DNA from: Candidatus Sulfopaludibacter sp. SbA3
GTDB lineage: Bacteria > Acidobacteriota > Terriglobia > Bryobacterales > Bryobacteraceae
Reading direction: 5' to 3'
DNA length: 64,000 nucleotides
NCBI GenBank assembly: GCA_945893365.1
Contig: CAMDED010000001.1
Coordinates: 124,001-188,000, forward strand
Shown: piece after piece, positions 1 to 7,525 of the stretch
How positions within the stretch are numbered: position 1 is the first letter of the stretch
How the letters are laid out: the number at the start of each line of letters is the position of its first letter
Translations under genes and position numbers: made by a program
The notes under the pieces: model-generated
Told to the model about the DNA's origin: nothing
What the model saw: the letters and a program-made list of their open reading frames with translations, nothing else
The model's database searches: none

Positions 1-1
1 T

Positions 2-538
2 GTGGAGCGGGCAGTGAGTGATCTGTTGGCAGGGAAAGTGCTTGGTTGGTCACAAGGACGCTTCGAATGGGGTCCCCGAGCCTTGGGGAATCGTAGCATT
101 CTGGCGGATCCAGCCCGAGCCGCGATGAAAGAAATCGTCAACACAAAGATCAAGTTCCGCGAACCTTTTCGCCCTTTCGCACCGTCGCTGATCGCTGGTG
201 CAGAGGATCGCTACTTCGTTCAGCCCCTGGGTAGCCAAGCAACCGCCAAGTTCATGCTGAGGACAGCAACCGTGCGCCCGGAGGTACGTGATTGCATACC
301 CGCGGTAACCCACGTCGACGGCAGCGCTCGCCCGCATGTTGTGGAATCGTCGACGAATCCGCTATATCATAAACTGATTCAGACGTTTGGTGACGCGACG
401 GGCAGTCCGGTTGTCTTGAACACCTCGTTCAACCTGCGCGGTGAACCGATGGTCGCGTCGGCCGACGACGCCTTAGCCACGTTTTTCGGGAGCGAGATGG
501 ACGTGCTATACCTCGGGAGTTTCAGGGTCAGCAAGTAG
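2..538 (+). CDS. Carbamoyltransferase, C-terminal part (NodU/CmcH family)
   Basis: This is the last 178 or so residues of a carbamoyltransferase whose 5' part lies outside the window. The family transfers the carbamoyl group of carbamoyl phosphate, through an adenylate intermediate, to a hydroxyl of a sugar, antibiotic or other metabolite in the cytoplasm. The C-terminal domain is recognisable from RFEWGPRALGNRSILADP near the start, FREPFRPFAPS after it, and VLNTSFNLRGEP near the end. The first Met in view is internal, because the full family length is about 550 to 600 residues. The next gene follows after 15 bases and encodes the small membrane protein that often accompanies this family. The acceptor substrate cannot be told from the sequence. 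Confidence 0.9.
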   Translation: MERAVSDLLAGKVLGWSQGRFEWGPRALGNRSILADPARAAMKEIVNTKIKFREPFRPFAPSLIAGAEDRYFVQPLGSQATAKFMLRTATVRPEVRDCIPAVTHVDGSARPHVVESSTNPLYHKLIQTFGDATGSPVVLNTSFNLRGEPMVASADDALATFFGSEMDVLYLGSFRVSK

Positions 539-553
539 AGGAGGGCTTCTAAA

Positions 554-736
554 ATGAAGGCGCTAGTCCGCACGCTGCGCGGAGGACTGGAAACGGTCGG
601 GGAGCTCCTGCGCCTCTTCAGCAGCGACGGTCGCTGGTGGCTTCTGCCTATGATCATCGTTTTGCTCCTGTTTGGATTGGTACTGCTCCTTGCTTCCTCA
701 TCTCCTCTAGGACCCTTCATTTACACGCTGTTTTAG
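554..736 (+). CDS. DUF5989 family small membrane protein
   Basis: This 60-residue protein has a basic amphipathic N-terminus, then a WWLLPMIIVLLLFGLVLLL membrane helix, and ends in the pattern FIYTLF. That layout is typical of DUF5989 proteins, which are usually found directly behind carbamoyltransferases. Their function is not known to me; a role in anchoring or assisting the carbamoyltransferase at the inner membrane is inference from context. The gene lies 15 bases after the carbamoyltransferase and 10 bases before the next gene, so all three may share a transcript. Confidence 0.8.
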   Translation: MKALVRTLRGGLETVGELLRLFSSDGRWWLLPMIIVLLLFGLVLLLASSSPLGPFIYTLF

Positions 737-746
737 CGGATTACCT

Positions 747-2900
747 ATGTCATGGCCGATGAATTCAATCCGGACGCTCGAACCTGGCAATTGGCGCTGC
801 GAGGATGCCGAGAAACTGTTGAAATTGATCCAAATGCTTCACCTCGCAAGAATCCGCCCTCGTGATATTGGGCCGGGAGACCCTCCTCTGAGTGCGGAAG
901 AGCAGCAACACCAGTACCCCGTGGCTAAGCGAATTCTTGGGAGCGACTTGTTCCGTGAGGTTCAGGGGGCAATGGGCCTCCTGCAGTGCGTGCTACATTA
1001 CGGCTTCGAGGATAGCGAGAATCGGTTCCTCCTGTTCGAACTCGGGTCCGAGCCGCTTTATCTCCCTGTGCCTTGGCTTGCTATCAATGGCAACGAGCCG
1101 AAACGTGACAGCATGACTGATCTGTTGAGGAGCTATCGCGAGGGTCGCGAGCGGCATCAAGAGTTCTTGACAGTTTTTCGCACCCAACATGCACTTTACC
1201 CGGAAGAACGGACGGAGTTCATGATTCTCGCTTCGGATGCGGAGCTGAGTTTTTTTACGCTCTGCTGGGTCATCTGCCAGGCCATTGGCGATGCTCGGGG
1301 TCGCGGCATCTCCATTGCCGATTGGCTTGCAGGCTCCGCTTCCCTCGAGTCTATCTACGGTGACCACCACGATGCATCCTCGCCTGCAGAGTGGCATTCC
1401 GCCCGGTTCGTGGACGCAATGTCGGTCTTAGGCCTTCTCAAGACCAACGATCCAACCTCCCCTACGCAGCGCTTTAAGAACCTGTGCCGTTGGATAGAAG
1501 AAGGGCGTCTTGCGGCCCATCCCGCTTACACCAATCTCGACGTTCAAGTAGACCCGTCGGGAGCGTCATCTCCTGCCCGTGAAGTTCTCGATCCCTTACA
1601 CATCGCGACACTCCTCCAAGCAGAGATGCCCCAATCGACGCTTCTGGCCCTCACCGCATACGTGGGCGGAACCCTTGACCAAACTTTTCGCCAAAGCCAG
1701 ATCATGAATGCCAGGACGCTGGAAAACTACCTTCGTGACCGCAACAAACTTCGGGTGAACATCTCCGGCGAGTATCCCTTGCGTCGCGATGAGGATCTGC
1801 TTCGCTCCTATTTCGCAATACCACTTCGCCTCGGAACAGGTTCCGGCCCCGGTTCGCGACCTTCAATTGAGGCGAGTGAGGACATCGGAGTGTTTGCTCT
1901 TGGGACACTCGTCAATGCAGAACGTCTCGACGATCCCGGAGTGAGTGAGCGAATCCAGGCACTCCGCACTCTCCTCCTCTGCCTTGCAGGCTTCGCGTCA
2001 GCTGAGACAATTAAACAACTAGCAGAGTGGGCTCGGCTCTCAAATGTCAGCGACCTCGCCCATGAATTGAAGCATGTGGGCATCGCGCTTACCAATAAGT
2101 GGCTCCTAACACCTGAAGAAGCGGAACAGATTCGAGTGCGGAATCCAGAACTGCTTCAGGGTCACAAGGTGGCGCCTCGACCGGCGATCATTGTGGCCAC
2201 CGGTCGCCTAATTCAGTTGTGGTCGTTTTCTCAATCGCCCGAGGGGCTCTTTGATAATCACGAACCCCAGTCCTTCGATGACCTGGTCTCAGTAGCGTGG
2301 GGTCTGACAAAAGACACGTTCAAACCACTTGTCTGCAAGGGAGAAGACGTCCGCCTGGCTGAGGATCTAGCTCAAATCGATGCATATCTTTTATCAATCG
2401 ACGCTCTTTGGAATGGCCAGCCCAATCCTACGATATGGAAGCCTGGAGTACCAACTCGGGCGGCGGGCAGTTTCAAAGTATCGACCACTGGCGATCCACT
2501 CCCGAAGCCTTTCTGGACAATGAGTGATTCGAAATCATTGAATTGGTTTCATCTCATGCGCTTTTTCGTCAGTTGCTTCATGGAAGCTATCCGTCACGCA
2601 AGTTGTGAAAAGGACATCAATGTCTCACTCAGCGGAGACGACGACCTGCTCACGATCATTGTTTCGAATGACTGCCGTTTGGAATCAGAACACAGTAGCT
2701 TGGCATCTTGGTTTGTGCGGGCGACGGATCGGGTGGCGACCGAATTAGCTCCAGCAACTGCGAAGGGATCAATAGTGCGGACCAGAATCGCGCGTGCCTT
2801 AGGTGGAGACTTTGTGGAGTCTCCAGAAATGACGAACCCTCACGCAAAAACTTTAACATTTAACATGTCTGCCCTCCACCGGAGTAGCTCAGCACAATGA
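747..2900 (+). CDS. Histidine-kinase-like protein with degenerate ATPase domain
   Basis: This 717-residue protein has no predicted membrane segment or signal peptide. The first 400 residues match nothing I recognise. Around residues 436 to 450 the sequence SDLAHELKHVGIAL resembles the phospho-acceptor H-box of sensor kinases. Residues 600 to 708 look like a GHKL ATPase: FMEAIRHA where the N-box should be, then LLTIIVSND, and a closing KTLTFNMSAL strand. The N-box Asn and the DxGxG loop are not visible, so ATP binding may be lost. The assignment is inference from short motifs. No strong ribosome binding site precedes 747, and a second in-frame ATG lies at 759. The stop overlaps the next start (ATGA at 2897), so the two genes are probably translationally coupled. 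Confidence 0.5.
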   Translation: MSWPMNSIRTLEPGNWRCEDAEKLLKLIQMLHLARIRPRDIGPGDPPLSAEEQQHQYPVAKRILGSDLFREVQGAMGLLQCVLHYGFEDSENRFLLFELGSEPLYLPVPWLAINGNEPKRDSMTDLLRSYREGRERHQEFLTVFRTQHALYPEERTEFMILASDAELSFFTLCWVICQAIGDARGRGISIADWLAGSASLESIYGDHHDASSPAEWHSARFVDAMSVLGLLKTNDPTSPTQRFKNLCRWIEEGRLAAHPAYTNLDVQVDPSGASSPAREVLDPLHIATLLQAEMPQSTLLALTAYVGGTLDQTFRQSQIMNARTLENYLRDRNKLRVNISGEYPLRRDEDLLRSYFAIPLRLGTGSGPGSRPSIEASEDIGVFALGTLVNAERLDDPGVSERIQALRTLLLCLAGFASAETIKQLAEWARLSNVSDLAHELKHVGIALTNKWLLTPEEAEQIRVRNPELLQGHKVAPRPAIIVATGRLIQLWSFSQSPEGLFDNHEPQSFDDLVSVAWGLTKDTFKPLVCKGEDVRLAEDLAQIDAYLLSIDALWNGQPNPTIWKPGVPTRAAGSFKVSTTGDPLPKPFWTMSDSKSLNWFHLMRFFVSCFMEAIRHASCEKDINVSLSGDDDLLTIIVSNDCRLESEHSSLASWFVRATDRVATELAPATAKGSIVRTRIARALGGDFVESPEMTNPHAKTLTFNMSALHRSSSAQ

Positions 2901-4186
2901 CAAATCCTGTACACGTATTTGTTGTCGAGAACGCTACGCCATCCGAATGGGATAAGGTGAAGTTTCCGCCGGATAGTGCATTTAGCTTGATAAGACACGA
3001 CTTTGTCAAGATAAGGGACCACGACACTTTCAACACTAACCTCTCGCTCATATCCAGCGTGGTGGGGCATGCAATCGTACTGCTTGATCTTAACCTGGAG
3101 ATTCGGCTAGAAGAACCAGAACAAGCTGCGCTGAACGCCGCACTGAATCCGATCTTCTCGAGCGCCGGTCTGTCACAAGCAGACCAACTGGAGCGGCAGA
3201 ATCTACAAAGAGTCTATGCGGGTCTGGCGGAGCAACTGAATTCGGGGTTATACTTCCTGCTCAGGCTTCTAGAGACTGCGAAGTGGGATGGCCTCGTCTT
3301 CGTATGTAGCAACACCACCAATCCACCCGCGATAGAAATAATCCGCAATCTGAGTCGGCATAGGGCGGCGGACCACAAGCTGGTGGTATCGGTGAGGGGG
3401 AAAGGTTCTCTAACGGCGAATCCGCAGCAAGCGATCACCGAGGCCCATGAACTTTTCCAACGTGAGTTTGATTTGCTCCACTGGTATCTTCATCCGCCGC
3501 CTCTTGGCGAACAAACCCCTGAGAAAGACGTGTCCTGGTTGGAGCCTAGGCTTATCGGCGGTAAATATCTAGCTCATAACATTGGTGACTCTCACTTTAG
3601 CCAACACTGGGAAGGGATCATAGCCGCATTTCCTAGACTAAAGACTGCAAATTATCAGTGTCTAAAGCCAATTGTCTGTGCCTATGACAGCGGCGGCGTG
3701 AACAACGAAGAAGTTCCACTCGAAGTGTTGGGTGGGCTGCTCGAAGTGCAGATCTCGTTAGAAGATGTTTACTCAAACACAATGTTGCTGGATCGCGGCG
3801 TTAGATTTCCAGTAAACCCCGCGTTCCCTTTCATACTTGCTCTCCGCCAATGGCTCCATGGAAACGTCTTGCAGTACCACGGGAAAGAGCCTGTTAAGGC
3901 GATACTCGTGACACCCTTCGACAATGCAGCCATTTTGGCTATTCGTCCCGAGGTTATACCCGTCGAACTCGCCGCCAAGATCGGGAATAACAGGGAGACG
4001 AACGTCGGAGATTTTGCTTGGCTGCTGCTTCAGGCATGCAAGAAATCTTGTCGGCCGACGGAAGTGCCGGCGCGGGCAAGCAACTGGATGCTTGGCACTC
4101 TTGGCATGCCAGACGACAAGCCTTGTGCCTTTCCGTGGATCACCCCCTTTCACATTGGTATCGGATGGACGTGGGGGAAGCCATGA
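2897..4186 (+). CDS. Receiver-like protein of unknown function
   Basis: This 429-residue soluble protein starts with a beta strand (VHVFVVEN), followed at residues 59 to 68 by AIVLLDLNLE, which looks like the phospho-acceptor strand of a response regulator (candidate Asp64). A helical insertion of about 60 residues follows, then LVFVCSNTT and KLVVSVRGKG, which would supply the Thr and Lys positions. The resemblance is weak and the insertion is unusual, so the receiver call is inference. The last 250 residues are unrecognised. The start overlaps the kinase-like gene by four bases, and the stop overlaps the next start (ATGA at 4183). Its place behind a kinase-like gene supports a signalling role. 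Confidence 0.45.
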   Translation: MTNPVHVFVVENATPSEWDKVKFPPDSAFSLIRHDFVKIRDHDTFNTNLSLISSVVGHAIVLLDLNLEIRLEEPEQAALNAALNPIFSSAGLSQADQLERQNLQRVYAGLAEQLNSGLYFLLRLLETAKWDGLVFVCSNTTNPPAIEIIRNLSRHRAADHKLVVSVRGKGSLTANPQQAITEAHELFQREFDLLHWYLHPPPLGEQTPEKDVSWLEPRLIGGKYLAHNIGDSHFSQHWEGIIAAFPRLKTANYQCLKPIVCAYDSGGVNNEEVPLEVLGGLLEVQISLEDVYSNTMLLDRGVRFPVNPAFPFILALRQWLHGNVLQYHGKEPVKAILVTPFDNAAILAIRPEVIPVELAAKIGNNRETNVGDFAWLLLQACKKSCRPTEVPARASNWMLGTLGMPDDKPCAFPWITPFHIGIGWTWGKP

Positions 4187-5142
4187 GTTGCTGCCTTTAC
4201 CGAATAGCCGCGCTACCAGCTAAAACGCCAGAGGAGTCTAATGCTCACGTTAGCATGCTTGCTTCGGTTATCAAGGACAACCAGCTTTTCTGCACAAGCT
4301 TGGACTCATCGACTTGGGACGCCGTGCCTGAAGACCGAAGAAGCAACGCGCGACCCGTCCCGGGAGCTGCATTTCAAGGGCTACCCGACACCTGCGCTCT
4401 TGCGATACTACATAGTCCCTACGTATTGCAAAAGGGAGATCAAACCTCCTACTATGACTTCCTCAAGAACAGTACAGAGAGCTCTGGGTTGACTTGCACT
4501 GTTGTGTTTGTCAGCAGTGGCCGACTGGAACTTGGGCCTAAACGTGTGGATTTGGGCGAGTCAGTTCGATACCTCCTTCCAATTCCTGACACAACGAAAT
4601 CACTGCTGAATGTTTCTGAAGACGAACGTAGGAGTCGTTGGTCTGCACTCGTCCGTTTTTGCCTTAACAAGGACCGCCTTGATCGCTGGTTTGGAGATCG
4701 CTTTTGGTTGGATGCCGTCGGTGACGACGCGATTCTGCGCATGGTGTTTCCAGTTCCGGCACCTGCTCGTGAAGACCTAAGGCTAATTCTCGCAGGCTGG
4801 CTTGTAGTCAACGCGGAACGTCTAGCCAACCTGAACGCGGACATGTTTGAGACACTCAGGAGCCTCGGAGCTGTTGACGGAGAGCCCGGAAAATGGCACG
4901 GAACTTTCGCCGCAGCCCGCTTTCAGTTTAGTACCGACGGATTCCCTTTGCGGGAGACGTTGCTTGAGGGTATCGGGGCCAGTGGCATTTCCGCTTTTCG
5001 CAGCGAGCTCGCAAATGAGCTTGATGACGCTGAGCTCTCGAACTACAACTCGCTCAGAACCTTGCTCAAGGAGGTTGAAGAGGGGAAGGAGCCAACGACT
5101 CTGCTGGCTGCGTCCGCATATGCGGAGTTGGCCCGCTTGTGA
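4183..5142 (+). CDS. Unknown protein, third gene of the overlapping operon
   Basis: This 319-residue protein is not recognised. The frame is also open upstream back to about 4018, but the ATG at 4183 overlaps the preceding stop as ATGA, the pattern used throughout this operon, so I chose it over the in-frame ATG at 4165. The N-terminal half contains alternating strands and helices (for example LAILHSPYVL and TCTVVFVSSG). The C-terminal half is mainly helical. No catalytic motif, zinc site or membrane segment is visible. The stop overlaps the next gene (GTGA at 5139). Its role must be read from context, as a component of the same signalling-type complex. Confidence 0.6.
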   Translation: MSCCLYRIAALPAKTPEESNAHVSMLASVIKDNQLFCTSLDSSTWDAVPEDRRSNARPVPGAAFQGLPDTCALAILHSPYVLQKGDQTSYYDFLKNSTESSGLTCTVVFVSSGRLELGPKRVDLGESVRYLLPIPDTTKSLLNVSEDERRSRWSALVRFCLNKDRLDRWFGDRFWLDAVGDDAILRMVFPVPAPAREDLRLILAGWLVVNAERLANLNADMFETLRSLGAVDGEPGKWHGTFAAARFQFSTDGFPLRETLLEGIGASGISAFRSELANELDDAELSNYNSLRTLLKEVEEGKEPTTLLAASAYAELARL

Positions 5143-5657
5143 AGTCTGACGCTCATGTGGTGCCTCCTTGGCAGGTTCGGCGCACAGAATGGAGCCATCA
5201 TTGGCTTAAGAACTCGTATTTCCAAGATCTCACCCTTGTTGTCCGAGTGCTTGAGGGCAAGGTCCGGTCTAATCAGACCAACGTGGCCATGATTGGGACC
5301 TTGCTTCGACGATGGCCGCCTCGGGCTGCGGACCTTCGGCAATTGATTAAGGACTTCGAGTCGGCGATGTCGCCGGCCTCTCTCCTTGAGCGGCCCCGGT
5401 TTGCTGGCTTACGGTCAGAGGTCAAGCATGCGCTGCATGTTGCCTTGCATCAGGCCTGGCTGCGAAAACATGGCGTCGGTGCCCTCCAGACTGACGTACT
5501 CCTCGCATTGGATAGGGCGACCACTGCTGCCGATCAGTTGCACGCGCTAAACTCAACTGATGCCGACCCCCTGCCTGCAGTGAAGCAGTTCCGGAACGCG
5601 TTGGCTGGGCTATCCGAAGCTGTGCACCGCCTCCCAAGTGAGATTCTGATCCCATGA
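5139..5657 (+). CDS. Small helical protein, fourth gene of the operon
   Basis: This 172-residue protein starts with GTG, and that codon overlaps the previous stop as GTGA. It is predicted to be mostly alpha-helical, with amphipathic stretches such as RAADLRQLIKDFESAM and AVKQFRNALAGLSEAV. There is no signal peptide, membrane segment or known motif. Size and composition would suit an adaptor or a phosphotransfer-type bundle, but no conserved His motif stands out, so that is speculation. The stop overlaps the ATG of the receiver/AAA+ gene at 5654. Confidence 0.55.
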   Translation: MKSDAHVVPPWQVRRTEWSHHWLKNSYFQDLTLVVRVLEGKVRSNQTNVAMIGTLLRRWPPRAADLRQLIKDFESAMSPASLLERPRFAGLRSEVKHALHVALHQAWLRKHGVGALQTDVLLALDRATTAADQLHALNSTDADPLPAVKQFRNALAGLSEAVHRLPSEILIP

Positions 5658-7525
5658 ACCTCCCAAGAATTCTTGTGATCGACGACACCTACGGTCGCCA
5701 AACTGAGTCGGGTGTGAATTCTGAACGCTCTGCCTTCTGCGCGAACTTGCTGCTGCGCGACGTAAGCGGAGGGGATCTCGACTCGATAGTGGAAGTAACC
5801 GAGGCGCAGGCCGAAGCTATCTTCATGCGGGGTCAGATGCCTCTGCTGAGCAAACTTGGAGACAGCGTTGAAAACGATTTATCTACAACGATTGAAGCCG
5901 TTTCTAAGGTATGGGAGTCACCCGAAGATAACCGACCATCGTGGAGCCTCGTGCTTCTGGACCTGTGCTTTTTGACCGGGCCTGTGACTCCAGAGTCAAA
6001 CAGGGCTATGTTAGGTGCACCCGCCGGTCGGCCGGAGGATTCAGATCCTAGCCGCTATTTTGGCCTGGCGGTACTCCGCGCTCTGCGCAAACGGTGTCCA
6101 GATCTACCTGTGATCATTCTCTCCAGTCAGCCCAATGACGAGCGCGTAGCCCTTTCCTATGCCGAAGCGGGAGCGCTCGGGTTTTTGGCGAAAGACGATC
6201 TCGGCGGCGACGAGCTTCTTCGGCAGTATTTGGAACGCTACGGCCTCCTCGAAGATGATGGGGCAAGTCTCCTAGGCAGTTCTCGACCTCTACTACGAGC
6301 CCTTCGCACGGCCCGCACCGCCGCCGGAACTCGCCATAACGTCCTCATCCTTGGCGAGAGTGGAACCGGCAAAGAGCTTCTGGCGCGTTACATTCACCGA
6401 AAGAGTTCGGCCGCACAGCAACCGCTGGTAGAAGTAAATTCGGGATCACTCTCCGAGGAACTCTTCCAGTCCGAACTGTACGGCCACGTCAAAGGAGCCT
6501 TCACGTCGGCTGACAAAGAGAAGGTCGGGAAGATGGTACTCGCTCAGCGTGGTGATCTCTACTTTGATGAAGTTGGGACACTGCCGACGCGTGTTCAGGA
6601 AGCGCTGCTCCGTACTCTTGAAGAACTGAGAATTGAACCTCTCGGTTCCAATAAACCGGTTTCGGTGGATTTTCGGGTACTTGCCGCGACCAACGCGGAT
6701 ATGCCGTTCTTGCTCGAAACGAAATTGTTTCGATTCGATCTGCATGAACGGCTAACACGAGGCGGCTCAATCACACTTCCTCCTCTCCGCGACCGACCAG
6801 GTGACATCCCATTCTTGGCGGAGAACTTCCTTGGCGACGAACGCCGCAAAGCCGGCAAGGAAGGACAGCAGACAATTACGCCTGAAGCACTTATTTTGCT
6901 GCAGAATCACAAGTGGCCCGGCAACGTTCGCGAGCTTAGAAATGTAATGTCACGTCTAGCAGCTACGTATGCAGACTTGCCGTACATTGTCCCTCACCAC
7001 GTCGAGGCCGTGCTCCCGGTGCCATCCAAAGCGGCCCTACTTTTCCCAGCACATTCCGCCGATTCGGGAGATGTGCTGACAGGCTCTTCGCCCGTGAGTT
7101 CTCCCGTTGTGGCGCCGCGAGACACGTCAGCGAAGCCACCACTTGAGGATCTGTACAGGTATCTTGAGACGTTCCCCTTCGACGGCCGACCGATAGAGGA
7201 ATTGCGTGGGCAGCTCCCAAAGCTGATCGATGCCATCTTGACCGCAGTATCAGCATTACTTCGCGCAGCCATCCGCCACTATCCGAAGCGAAAGCAGCCT
7301 GGCGAGTACTATTTTGAGCCTGCATTCAAGGACGTCGCGGCAGATGAGTCCCTGACAGCCGTAGACGCGTACGATTTTATCAAGCGACTCTTTAAGTTAT
7401 GGCCAGCATCGGCGGCTGCGCTACGTGACCCAGTTATTCGCAGCCTGCATGAACGAAGTAGGCGCGGTCGCTCATCAACGAAATCTCAAGGCGGTGATGC
7501 CTCGGGCGAGAAGTCCAAGCCATGA
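5654..7525 (+). CDS. Receiver plus sigma-54-type AAA+ ATPase without DNA-binding domain
   Basis: This 623-residue protein begins with a receiver domain: an acidic pair at 10-11, WSLVLLDLCF with candidate phospho-acceptor Asp103, VIILSSQ at 153-159 and a Lys in GFLAKDD at 180. The distance from the acidic pair to Asp103 is about 40 residues longer than usual, so the domain carries an insertion. An NtrC-type AAA+ domain follows: Walker A GESGTGKE (234-241), the loop GAFTSA (281-286) in place of GAFTGA, Walker B DLYFDE (301-306) and an arginine-finger region near 358-367. After the AAA+ lid, family members usually have a Fis-type helix-turn-helix. Here there is instead a linker of about 50 residues and a roughly 110-residue helical domain I do not recognise. 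It may therefore act on partner proteins rather than on promoters. Four-base overlaps join it to both neighbours. Confidence 0.85.
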   Translation: MNLPRILVIDDTYGRQTESGVNSERSAFCANLLLRDVSGGDLDSIVEVTEAQAEAIFMRGQMPLLSKLGDSVENDLSTTIEAVSKVWESPEDNRPSWSLVLLDLCFLTGPVTPESNRAMLGAPAGRPEDSDPSRYFGLAVLRALRKRCPDLPVIILSSQPNDERVALSYAEAGALGFLAKDDLGGDELLRQYLERYGLLEDDGASLLGSSRPLLRALRTARTAAGTRHNVLILGESGTGKELLARYIHRKSSAAQQPLVEVNSGSLSEELFQSELYGHVKGAFTSADKEKVGKMVLAQRGDLYFDEVGTLPTRVQEALLRTLEELRIEPLGSNKPVSVDFRVLAATNADMPFLLETKLFRFDLHERLTRGGSITLPPLRDRPGDIPFLAENFLGDERRKAGKEGQQTITPEALILLQNHKWPGNVRELRNVMSRLAATYADLPYIVPHHVEAVLPVPSKAALLFPAHSADSGDVLTGSSPVSSPVVAPRDTSAKPPLEDLYRYLETFPFDGRPIEELRGQLPKLIDAILTAVSALLRAAIRHYPKRKQPGEYYFEPAFKDVAADESLTAVDAYDFIKRLFKLWPASAAALRDPVIRSLHERSRRGRSSTKSQGGDASGEKSKP

